From assembly GCF_034928825.1 (NCBI RefSeq), contig NZ_JAYFUL010000029.1:8569-72568 (forward strand): a stretch of 64,000 nt of DNA. Reading direction: 5' to 3'. The first letter of the stretch is position 1; each line of letters starts with the position of its first letter. Source of the DNA: Arcicella aquatica (GTDB lineage: Bacteria; Bacteroidota; Bacteroidia; Cytophagales; Spirosomataceae). The translations under genes and the position numbers were made by a program. Of this stretch, positions 1 to 7,598 are shown piece by piece. The notes beneath the pieces are model-generated. The model had not been told where the DNA came from. It made no database searches and saw only the letters and a program-made list of their open reading frames with translations.

Positions 1-986
1 ACTAATAGATAAGGGGCGTTGAATTCCGAAATCTGCTGGGCAATTTCTGAAAGCTGAATTTCTGAAGCATCGAATAAATAGACAATCAAACTGGCTTTAT
101 CCATTTGTTGTAAGGTACGCTCTACTCCTATAGCCTCGATGGTATCAGTAGTTTTGCGTAAACCTGCGGTATCTATCAATCGGAATCGGATGCCTTCTAT
201 AAAAAGCTCGTCTTCAATCACATCACGGGTAGTTCCTGCAATGTCTGATACGATTGCTTTTTCTTCGTTCAATAGACGATTCAACAAGGTCGATTTTCCT
301 GCATTTGGTTTTCCTGCAATAACCGTCGGTACGCCATTTTTGATGACATTCCCCATCTCGAAACTATCAATCAGTGGAATCAGTACTTTCTGAATCTTAA
401 AGATTAATTGACGCAAATCGTCACGGTCGGCAAATTCTACGTCTTCTTCACCAAAGTCTAACTCTAGTTCTATCAAAGACGCAAAATGAATCAGGGCTTC
501 TCTGAGTTGTGCGATTTGTTTTGAAAATCCTCCTCTGATTTGATTGATGGCTGTCTGATGCGAGGCTTCTGAATCTGAGGCTATCAAATCGGCCACGGCT
601 TCGGCTTGGGCAAGGTCTAATTGTCCGTTCAGGAATGCACGTTGTGTGTATTCACCTGGATTCGCCAGTCTAGCGCCTTCACGCAGTAATAGTTTAAGGA
701 TTTTCTGGATAATGAAGTCGGAACCATGACAAGAAATTTCGATGGTATCTTCACGGGTATAAGATGAGGGGGCTTTGAAAAGCGAGACCAATACTTCGTC
801 AACAATGGTGTCGTTGTCTCTGATAGTACCGAAATGTATGGTATGCGAAAGCTGTTTGTCTAGGTTTTTACCTTTGAATATTTTATTGACAATCGGGAAG
901 GTTTCTGGGCCAGAAACACGAATTACGCCAATAGCTCCGATGCCTTGCGGAGTGGCTAAGGCACAAATTGTATCTTGATTAAACAT
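1..986 (-). CDS. mnmE: tRNA modification GTPase MnmE, 3' end cut by the window
   Basis: MnmE works with MnmG to install the carboxymethylaminomethyl group on U34 of certain tRNAs in the cytoplasm. I translated it by hand from the ATG at 986; the reading frame stays open to base 1, so about 328 residues are present of the usual ~455. Seen: an N-terminal TPQGIGAIGVIRVSG segment typical of the folate-binding domain, a Walker A GKPNAGKST and a DTAGLR G3 motif. The C-terminal end with the CxGK motif lies outside the window. An imperfect inverted repeat (988-1090) begins just upstream of the start codon. The family assignment is firm; only the C-terminus is unseen. Confidence 0.96.
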   Translation of the reverse strand, partial: MFNQDTICALATPQGIGAIGVIRVSGPETFPIVNKIFKGKNLDKQLSHTIHFGTIRDNDTIVDEVLVSLFKAPSSYTREDTIEISCHGSDFIIQKILKLLLREGARLANPGEYTQRAFLNGQLDLAQAEAVADLIASDSEASHQTAINQIRGGFSKQIAQLREALIHFASLIELELDFGEEDVEFADRDDLRQLIFKIQKVLIPLIDSFEMGNVIKNGVPTVIAGKPNAGKSTLLNRLLNEEKAIVSDIAGTTRDVIEDELFIEGIRFRLIDTAGLRKTTDTIEAIGVERTLQQMDKASLIVYLFDASEIQLSEIAQQISEFNAPYLL

Positions 987-987
987 G

Positions 988-1090
988 AATTTGTAACACG
1001 ATTTGATTTTGCGACGTCCCGCAATCGTGGATTGAATGAGTTCGGTAACGATAGCGAGACGCCGCCTCGTACCAAATCGTGCTACAAATT
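988..1090. repeat. imperfect inverted repeat between the SCP2 gene and mnmE
   Basis: Arms of 18 nt at 988-1005 and 1073-1090 are reverse complements with one mismatch (core TTGTAACACGATTTG). The interior is GC-richer than its surroundings (GCGACGTCCCGC, GAGACGCCGCC). The right arm includes the first base of the SCP2 stop codon and the left arm abuts the mnmE start. It looks like a REP/MITE-type intergenic element; no second copy is visible in this window. Confidence 0.55.
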
Positions 1091-1374
1091 TAAAACAAAT
1101 CCTTCAATTTCATGGCAATACCCATATCACCTGAGATTTTTAGTTTACCAAACATAAAGGCGGTCATCGGATTCAAATCGCCTGTCATTAAGCCTTGTAA
1201 GTCTTTTAGGCTTACGCCAATGGTGCAGTCTGCGGCTTCGTCGGCATTACTTACGCTTCCGTCTGCTCCAATAAAAATACTTCCTGCATCGGTTGCAAAT
1301 TTAATAGATGAGCCTAGTCCTCCTTTGGCGGCTGCCAAATTGGTGATTTTTTGTGTTAGTTCTTCAAAAGTCAT
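1090..1374 (-). CDS. SCP2 sterol-binding-domain protein, small single-domain
   Basis: A 94-residue protein consisting almost only of an SCP2-like lipid-binding fold: it begins MTFEELTQKITNLAA and ends with the characteristic NPMTAFMFGKLKISGDMGIAMKL segment (split here by description: a small hydrophobic tunnel wall followed by the GD(M/I)xxAxKL signature). Such proteins are cytoplasmic lipid or acyl-chain carriers; the ligand cannot be read from sequence. The frame is open upstream to 1446, but the basic 24-residue extension is not family-like, so I start at the ATG at 1374. It lies upstream of mnmE on the same strand, separated by the 988-1090 repeat. Confidence 0.85.
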   Translation of the reverse strand: MTFEELTQKITNLAAAKGGLGSSIKFATDAGSIFIGADGSVSNADEAADCTIGVSLKDLQGLMTGDLNPMTAFMFGKLKISGDMGIAMKLKDLF

Positions 1375-1488
1375 GTTGCTGAGATTGATTATATTTTTAA
1401 TATTGATTAAGACTTTTCTATTCTTAAAAGCCTTACTTTTCTTCACTAAGCGTATCTGTTAAAAATAAGATTTCTGTTCTTAGCGTCC

Positions 1489-1580
1489 TTACTTTTCTTG
1501 TCTTGATACAAGAAAAGTAACAAAAGAAAATCAAGAATTTATAAACTCGCTATCGCTCAAACAGTATAAATTCATTAAAT
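1489..1580. repeat. dispersed hairpin repeat, copy 1 (TTACTTTTCTT family)
   Basis: It starts with a 13-bp hairpin: TTACTTTTCTTGT (1489-1501) and its complement (1508-1520) around a CTTGAT loop. This is followed by AAAAGAAAATCAAGAATT, an ACTCGC...CGCTCAAACAGTA block and AATTC. The same ordered blocks occur inverted at 54266-54382, which identifies a dispersed intergenic family. Bases 1615-1685 next to it are low-complexity AGCTCATAGCTGATGACT-like units with no coding potential. Confidence 0.7.
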
Positions 1581-1688
1581 GCTGACGCAAATGCAAAAAG
1601 AGAACATTGTAAAAAAGCTAATAGCTCAAAGCTGATGACTCATAGCTGATGACTGATAGCTCAAAGCTCACTGCTCATAGCTATCTAT

Positions 1689-2549
1689 CTACGAAATCGT
1701 TTCTTTGAATACTCTTAATGTTGCGTCCCACGCTTTTTTGGCTACTTCTGCGTTATAGCGAGTGGGTGCGGTGTCGTTATTGAATGCGTGTTGTGCGCCT
1801 TCGTAAACGTATAATTCGTATTTCGTTCCTGCTGCCTTTAGGGCTGTTTCATAGGCTGGAATGCCTGCGTTGATACGCTCGTCTAGTCCGCCGTAATGTA
1901 ATAACAATTTGGCTTTTATTTTTGGTACATCAGCCGCTTCTGGTTGGCGACCATAATAGGCTACTGCTGAATTAAGCGTTGGTGAATTAACCGCTAATTG
2001 ATTAGCCAAGCCTCCGCCCCAACAAAAACCTACACAACTGGTTTTGCCATTGCTTTTTGGTAAAGCCTTTAGGTAATCAAAGCCTTTTAAAAAGTTATTG
2101 GTATTTTTAGCAGCATCTAATTTACTGAATAAATTACGTGCTTCATCTTCGTTTTCGGGTGTTCCTCCTAAAGGCGAAAGGGCATCTACTGCCAAAGCGT
2201 AATAGCCTGCTTTTGCTACCCTGCGTGCCACGTCTTTGGTATGAGGATTGAGTCCGCGATTTTCGTGAATGACAATCACAGAACCAATTTTCCCTTTTAT
2301 TTTTTTGGGTTGTGCTAAATACGCTTTCATCGTACAGCCATCACCTTCGTAAGTAATATCTGATGTTTCGATATCGTCGTCGTTTTCAGGGATAGTAGCT
2401 GCGTGAGCATAATTTACTTCTAGTAGCGGTAATACCGACAAAGCGGCTACCGTACTCCCTGTTAACTTAACAAGGCGTTTAAGGAAATCCTCACGCGTCA
2501 AAGGTTTGTGCGTGTACTCGTCAAAAAGGTTAATAATTTCTTGGTTCAT
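1689..2549 (-). CDS. dienelactone hydrolase family protein, exported
   Basis: An alpha/beta hydrolase of the dienelactone hydrolase family, 286 residues. The Cys-Asp-His triad is visible: C176 in GFCWGGG, D223 in GGLDERI and H254 in GAQHAF. Residues ~18-50 hold a basic stretch followed by a hydrophobic segment ending AHA, so it is probably exported (a weak Tat- or Sec-like signal). The HENRGL motif near residue 95 is typical of the family. The natural substrate is unknown; carboxylic esters or lactones are the family norm. The gene stands alone, with structured repeats on both sides. Confidence 0.9.
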   Translation of the reverse strand: MNQEIINLFDEYTHKPLTREDFLKRLVKLTGSTVAALSVLPLLEVNYAHAATIPENDDDIETSDITYEGDGCTMKAYLAQPKKIKGKIGSVIVIHENRGLNPHTKDVARRVAKAGYYALAVDALSPLGGTPENEDEARNLFSKLDAAKNTNNFLKGFDYLKALPKSNGKTSCVGFCWGGGLANQLAVNSPTLNSAVAYYGRQPEAADVPKIKAKLLLHYGGLDERINAGIPAYETALKAAGTKYELYVYEGAQHAFNNDTAPTRYNAEVAKKAWDATLRVFKETIS

Positions 2550-2570
2550 AGTTATTGTTGTTGTTTAGTT

Positions 2571-2874
2571 GTGAGCTATGAGCTATGAGCGTTTTTTCTA
2601 TCTATTAAATCCTACCTTATCACTCAAAAGTTTATAAATACCTGATATTCAATCCTTATCACTAGCGGGTGACTTAAGTCACCCGCTAGTGATAAGGATT
2701 GAAAGCTTGATTTGAAGGGTTATTCTACACCATTTAAATCAATAATTACATATTTATGCTAACTTTTAAGACTCTTAAAAAATGCGGCTAATCAATAGCC
2801 TTTAAATCTAATGCTCATGACATTAATCGAAAACCAAAGTCTAAAGCTCATTACTCATTGCTTATAGCTCAAAA
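2571..2874. repeat. nested inverted repeat in the 334-bp gap between DLH and queG
   Basis: The gap 2550-2883 has no gene. Low-complexity arms (GAGCTATGAGCTATGAGC at about 2573-2590 and AGCTCATTACTCATTGC-like sequence at 2844-2870) are inverted relative to each other. Between them sits a perfect 56-bp palindrome (2648-2703, listed separately). The same arrangement recurs at 25.1-25.8 kb and 54.1-54.6 kb. Confidence 0.6.
2648..2703. repeat. perfect 56-bp palindrome centred on GACTTAAGTC, copy 1
   Basis: Every base from 2648 to 2703 pairs with its mirror position around the centre at 2675/2676, with no loop. The half-site reads TTCAATCCTTATCACTAGCG then GGTGACTTA. Related palindromes with the same centre are at 25400-25457 and 63796-63837. 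The flank matching ATTGAATATCAGGTATTTATAA also resembles the flank of the 63.8-kb copy. Confidence 0.9.
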
Positions 2875-2883
2875 CTAATACAA

Positions 2884-3810
2884 TTACTTTAAAAATTCTA
2901 TGTTTCTTTTTAGTCCTGCATACTTTGTTCTTTTCAAAGGTGACTTTTTAAAGATGGTTTGAAATACCTCTTCGGTGATTTCCTCCCAATCGCTTTTCGT
3001 AAAATTAGCTAAGTCGGGATGAAGATTAAATTGGGGTTCTTGATGTGGTTTTGAAAAACGATTCCACGGACAAACATCCTGACAAATATCACAACCAAAA
3101 AACCAGTTTTCAAATTTATGCTGTGCCTCTATGGGTATTGCCTCTTTTAGCTCAATGGTATAATAACTGATACATTTCGAGCCGTTTACTACATAAGGTT
3201 CGACGATGGCATCCGTCGGACAAGCATCTATACAACGTGTACACGTACCACAGTAGTCTTTTACGGGGCCATCAGGCTCTAACGGTAAATCCAAAATCAG
3301 CTCTGCGATAAAGAAGAAACTGCCTTGGTTTTTATTGATAATATTACTGTTTTTACCAATCCAACCTATACCCCCTTTTTTTGCCCAAGCTTTATCCATG
3401 ACAGGGGCAGAATCTACAAAAGCTCTCCCTCCTACTTCCCCAATTTCTTCTTGAATATAGGCTAAAAAAGTTTGTAGTTTCTCTTTTACCACAAAATGAT
3501 AGTCTTTGCCATAAGCATATTTAGATAGTTTTAAATCATTTATACCTTCGGGCAGTCTTTCGGCAGGATAATAATTAAAGAGTAAGGAAACCACCGACTT
3601 GGCATCATCTACCAATAGTCGTGGGTCTAGCCTTTTGTCAAAGTGGTTTTCCATGTACTGCATCTTGCCATGCTGATTGGCTTTTAACCAATTCTCTAGT
3701 CTAGGAGCTTCCTCCTCCAAAAACCCTGCTGCTGAAATACCACAAAAGTCAAAGCCCAATTCTTTGGCTTTTTGTTTTATTAAAAACGAATATTGGGCTT
3801 TGTTAATCAT
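2884..3810 (-). CDS. queG: epoxyqueuosine reductase
   Basis: QueG catalyses the last step of queuosine synthesis, reducing epoxyqueuosine to queuosine in tRNA using cobalamin and two [4Fe-4S] clusters. It has 308 residues, a normal bacterial length. Seen: the FVDSAPVMDKAWAKKGGIGW block (D133 matches the catalytic acid region), a first cluster motif C187-x2-C190-x2-C193-x3-C197-P and a second C240-x2-C243-x3-C247-PWN. Cytoplasmic. It is followed on the same strand by the YgiD-like gene at a distance that does not demand an operon. The start ATG at 3810 gives the usual N-terminus. Confidence 0.97.
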   Translation of the reverse strand: MINKAQYSFLIKQKAKELGFDFCGISAAGFLEEEAPRLENWLKANQHGKMQYMENHFDKRLDPRLLVDDAKSVVSLLFNYYPAERLPEGINDLKLSKYAYGKDYHFVVKEKLQTFLAYIQEEIGEVGGRAFVDSAPVMDKAWAKKGGIGWIGKNSNIINKNQGSFFFIAELILDLPLEPDGPVKDYCGTCTRCIDACPTDAIVEPYVVNGSKCISYYTIELKEAIPIEAQHKFENWFFGCDICQDVCPWNRFSKPHQEPQFNLHPDLANFTKSDWEEITEEVFQTIFKKSPLKRTKYAGLKRNIEFLK

Positions 3811-3923
3811 TTATTATGTAAGCAATATAATACAAGCAATGTTTTTATTTATCTTAAATACCTGATAATTAATAACTTGAGATACTAATCTAATCACCAA
3901 TCACTATTTACGAATTACTTAAG

Positions 3924-4799
3924 TTAAGCAATTTTTACAGAAGTCATCGTTAAAGAACCACCCACAGGCACATCATTAAAGAAACTTACTTCCTCGTTCT
4001 TTTCTTGCATTCCTAAAATATACAATAATGGATAGTAATGGTCTGGCGTTGGTATGGCCAATTTAGCAGCCTCGCCCATACTTTCATAATTTATTAAAGG
4101 TTTATGATTGTTCTCAGCAATATTCTTTTTGAATTTCTCATTCATTTCTATCGTCCAATCATAGCCATAAGCCCCGTCTATTCTCCGAAAATCTACCATG
4201 CGTAAATTATGTACCATGTTGCCACTACCTATAATCAATACGCCTTTACGACGCAAAACTGCCAATTCCTGTGCCAATTCATAATGATATTGCGGCGACT
4301 GGTGATAATCAATACTTAATTGTAATACTGGAATGTTGGCTTTTGGATAAATATGGCGAATGATAGTCCAAGTACCATGATCCAAACCCCATTCGTGGTC
4401 TAAATGCACCTCCGTTTTAGTAATCAATTTTTTAGTTTCTTCTGCTACTGCCAAACTACCTTTGGCTGGATATTGCACATCAAACAGTGCTTGCGGGAAT
4501 CCGCCAAAATCATGAATGGTTCTGGGCTTTTCCATTGCTGTTACAAAAGTACCTCTTGTAAGCCAATGTGCCGAAATAACAATTATGGCGGTAGGCTCTG
4601 GAAAATCATTGGCCAAAGTTGCCCATTGTTGACTAAATTGATTATTTTCGATGCCATTCATGGGTGAGCCATGACCAATAAAAAATAATGGCGTTTTTTG
4701 TGCTTGTTTGGATAGCTGATCTGAAAATGCTTTTAATGTTCCTAATGCTGACATCGCTAATACCCCAGTAGAGGCTTTTATAAATTCTTTTCGTTTCAT
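3924..4799 (-). CDS. ygiD: 4,5-DOPA dioxygenase extradiol (YgiD family), exported
   Basis: A class III extradiol ring-cleavage dioxygenase of the YgiD/LigB type, 291 residues. Metal-ligand candidates are visible: H43 in GHGSPM, H78 in SAHW and H96 in TIHDFGGFP, plus later conserved EWGLDHGTW and GSGNMVHNLR blocks. The first ~26 residues (MKRKEFIKASTG then a hydrophobic run) look like an export signal, unlike the cytoplasmic Escherichia coli protein, so the enzyme is probably periplasmic. The physiological substrate is unknown; family members cleave DOPA-like catechols. Confidence 0.9.
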   Translation of the reverse strand: MKRKEFIKASTGVLAMSALGTLKAFSDQLSKQAQKTPLFFIGHGSPMNGIENNQFSQQWATLANDFPEPTAIIVISAHWLTRGTFVTAMEKPRTIHDFGGFPQALFDVQYPAKGSLAVAEETKKLITKTEVHLDHEWGLDHGTWTIIRHIYPKANIPVLQLSIDYHQSPQYHYELAQELAVLRRKGVLIIGSGNMVHNLRMVDFRRIDGAYGYDWTIEMNEKFKKNIAENNHKPLINYESMGEAAKLAIPTPDHYYPLLYILGMQEKNEEVSFFNDVPVGGSLTMTSVKIA

Positions 4800-5010
4800 T
4801 GCTCTAAAATACTATATTTATGCAACGGATAGCTTGATTAGTAAGTTCAAAGAGTAACTTAGCAGGAAAATTGATAAGTAATTTTACTCATTTTTTAACA
4901 TATTTTGTGATATTTATCATTTTCAGAATTTTCTTTGGGAAAACAATTTTGACACGCAGTATTATTTTTTTAAATTAGGGTAATAACAACTAATAAATTA
5001 TCAAAAGCCT

Positions 5011-6441
5011 ATGAATTTTAGTTTTGACAACTACCAAACCGAAGGCTTCTTCGATGAAATGTTTGATGCACAAGGTAATGTGCGTATGGGGTACGAAGCA
5101 TTCAAGGAACGGGTAGAACAGTTAAAGATTGAGGAGTTTATTCGTCGCCACCAAGCAGCAGAACGCTCTTTAATGGCAATGGGTATTACTTTCAATGTTT
5201 ATTCGGAAAATGAAGGAACAGAACGCATCATGCCTGTTGATATTATCCCCCGAGTAATAGAAGCGGATGACTGGAAAAAAACCGAGAAAGGTTTGATACA
5301 ACGCATTACGGCATTGAATATGTTTTTGGATGATATTTATCATGACCAAAAAATATTGAAAGACGGCATCGTTCCCCGTGAATTGATTGAAACTTCAAAA
5401 GACTTTTTACGCCCTTGCGTTGGTATTCGTCCACCAAAAGGCATTTATATCCACATTACGGGAACAGATTTGATTCGTGGCGACGATGGTAAGTTTATGG
5501 TATTGGAAGACAACCTCCGCTGTCCGTCGGGTGTTTCTTATATGCTCGAAAATAGAGAACTGCTAAAACGTACCTTCCCTGAAGTATTGGGCAAAACCAG
5601 AGTACAGTCAATCTCAGACTATCCAAACAAATTGTTGCAGATGTTACAACACATCAGCGACAGACCAAACCCTACGGTTTGTGTACTGACTCCGGGTATT
5701 TATAATTCAGCTTATTTTGAGCACTCTTATTTGGCTCAACAAATGGGTGTTGAATTGGTAGATTCACGCGATTTAGTAGTGCATGATGGTTATGTGAAAA
5801 TGCGTACTACTAAGGGATTCCAAATTGTCGATGTTATTTATCGCAGAATTGACGATACTTTCTTAGACCCTAAGGCGTTTAATCCAGATTCTTTAATTGG
5901 TATTCCGGGTATTTTTGATGTGTATAAAAAAGGTAGAATTGCCTTAGCGAATGCCCCAGGAACAGGCGTGGCAGATGACAAAGTAATTTATGCATATGTA
6001 CCAAGAATCATCAAATATTATTTAGGCGAAGACCCAATCATCCCGAATGTGGAAACCTTTATTTGTGGTGAAGAAGATGATTGTAAATATGTATTAGAAA
6101 ATATTGAGAAACTGGTAGTAAAAGAAGCTAACGAAGCAGGTGGATACGGTATGTTAATCGGCCCTAAATCTACGAAAGCAGAACAAGAAATCTTTAAAGC
6201 ACGTATCAAAGCAAATCCTAGAAATTATATTGCTCAACCTACGATTTCACTGTCAAGAGTACCTTGTTTGATTGATGATCATTCAGAAGGCAGACACGTT
6301 GACTTACGTCCATACATTCTTTATGGAGACGGCGTAAAAGTGATTCCGGGTGGATTGACTCGTGTAGCTTTACGCAAAGGTTCATTGGTAGTTAATTCAT
6401 CGCAAGGTGGGGGGTCTAAGGATACTTGGGTATTGTATTGA
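5011..6441 (+). CDS. circularly permuted ATP-grasp protein (type 2), solitary
   Basis: A 476-residue member of the circularly permuted ATP-grasp family (old DUF404/DUF407). Seen: an N-terminal helical region, HITGTDLIRGDDGKFMVLED and NLRCPSGVSYMLENRELLKR blocks, then GGYGMLIGP and the C-terminal EGRHVDLRPYILYG and GGLTRVALRKGSLVVNSSQG segments typical of the family. Enzymes of this fold form amide bonds with an acyl-phosphate intermediate; the product of this group is not established. In many genomes the gene is followed by an alpha-E-domain protein and a transglutaminase-like gene. Here a terminator and a convergent restriction-modification pair follow instead. A 210-bp leader precedes the start. 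Confidence 0.9.
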   Translation: MNFSFDNYQTEGFFDEMFDAQGNVRMGYEAFKERVEQLKIEEFIRRHQAAERSLMAMGITFNVYSENEGTERIMPVDIIPRVIEADDWKKTEKGLIQRITALNMFLDDIYHDQKILKDGIVPRELIETSKDFLRPCVGIRPPKGIYIHITGTDLIRGDDGKFMVLEDNLRCPSGVSYMLENRELLKRTFPEVLGKTRVQSISDYPNKLLQMLQHISDRPNPTVCVLTPGIYNSAYFEHSYLAQQMGVELVDSRDLVVHDGYVKMRTTKGFQIVDVIYRRIDDTFLDPKAFNPDSLIGIPGIFDVYKKGRIALANAPGTGVADDKVIYAYVPRIIKYYLGEDPIIPNVETFICGEEDDCKYVLENIEKLVVKEANEAGGYGMLIGPKSTKAEQEIFKARIKANPRNYIAQPTISLSRVPCLIDDHSEGRHVDLRPYILYGDGVKVIPGGLTRVALRKGSLVVNSSQGGGSKDTWVLY

Positions 6442-6460
6442 TGGGTTGATTTTTAACTTT

Positions 6461-6500
6461 AAAGGTTGGCAAATTTATGGATTTGCCAACCTTTAATTTT
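6461..6500 (+). terminator. intrinsic terminator of the ATP-grasp gene
   Basis: A perfect 14-bp stem, AAAGGTTGGCAAAT (6461-6474) with its complement (6481-6494), around a 6-nt loop and followed by AATTTTTA. It lies 19 bp after the stop codon and also faces the convergent restriction gene. Confidence 0.8.
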
Positions 6501-6522
6501 TATGAAGCATTATCTTGATGTT

Positions 6523-7596
6523 TTACTTAAATCGTATTTGTAAATTTAATTTAAAAAACCATTCTCCATTTTCCTCATATATTTCTCCAAAGTCATGCCT
6601 AGAACTACTAGCAGTATCAAGTTTTGTGTTAGCAAACAAATAGTCTTCAAACTTATTTCTGTTGTATATATGATAGCATAAAACATCTCCGTCAGTCTTA
6701 ACAACGAGATAGCCTCCCGTCGCATCATATTGCCCAGACCATACTTTTGAAGGCATCATCCCCAAAGCGATATCCACAAGAAACCTTTTTATTTTATATT
6801 CATAAAATAAATGTTTATTGGTCACATCAAATCCTAAAGGGTTCATTTCTTCCGTGATTTTTGTTAAATCCTTTATTGTTGAATAATTGGAGGTATAGAA
6901 TTGGAATAGTACAGTGGATAAAATTTTCGGTAACAAACTATCAATAAGAATTAGGTTATTACTAAAAATAGGCTTTTGTAATTTTATAAATTCAAGATAC
7001 CCACCTTTAGAATAAATAGCTGTTATTCTATCTTTAATTTTACTTTTTGATGATATGCTATTAACTTCTTCTATGTCTGACTCATTTAGCAAAGTACCCA
7101 CAATTTTAAAAATAAAATTAGTCGTTTCTCCTGCGTTCAAAAGTGTGGCAGGATTTCCAAGCTTTGACTTTATGCTAAACCCTAATGATGGTTGAAGCCC
7201 AGTTATCTGATCATGAACCATAATAGTAATATCTGTTTTTGCAGAAGAACTAGCCTTTAAAGAGAAACAGTTTATACTTTCCATGAACTCTTCAATCTCA
7301 GGAATTGAGAAACTTCCTTCATTATTTTTTATTTGTTCAAGAAGGTATTTTGCATTTTCTTTAAATTCAGAGACTGGTACACGAAAAACTTCTTCATTGC
7401 CAGATATAATGATTATATTATCCTCAATAGCATACTCAAAATTACCATTGGCTTCTGTTCGAAGAATTTTAATAATAGGATATATAAAGTTCCTAATCTT
7501 ATTTATTTCACTATCCCCAGCACAAAGCTCTCCATCACCTAATAGTTTGAACAAAGCGTATATCTCACTCCACTCTCCTTTATTTCCCCTAATCAT
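6523..7596 (-). CDS. HpaII family type II restriction endonuclease
   Basis: A 357-residue restriction endonuclease resembling HpaII, which cuts CCGG and has about the same length. Recognition rests on the N-terminal IRGNKGEWSEIYALFKLL, the SSAKTDITIMVHD segment (~117-129, with D122 as likely metal ligand) and the following GFSIKSKLGNPATLLNAGET, an atypical PD-(D/E)xK core with S-x-K. The ATG at 7596 lies 2 bp after the methyltransferase stop, so the two genes form one transcription unit with the protective enzyme first. The CCGG specificity is inferred from the family, not read from the sequence. Like the methyltransferase it looks AT-rich, as expected of a transferred module. Confidence 0.88.
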   Translation of the reverse strand: MIRGNKGEWSEIYALFKLLGDGELCAGDSEINKIRNFIYPIIKILRTEANGNFEYAIEDNIIIISGNEEVFRVPVSEFKENAKYLLEQIKNNEGSFSIPEIEEFMESINCFSLKASSSAKTDITIMVHDQITGLQPSLGFSIKSKLGNPATLLNAGETTNFIFKIVGTLLNESDIEEVNSISSKSKIKDRITAIYSKGGYLEFIKLQKPIFSNNLILIDSLLPKILSTVLFQFYTSNYSTIKDLTKITEEMNPLGFDVTNKHLFYEYKIKRFLVDIALGMMPSKVWSGQYDATGGYLVVKTDGDVLCYHIYNRNKFEDYLFANTKLDTASSSRHDFGEIYEENGEWFFKLNLQIRFK

Positions 7597-7598
7597 TT

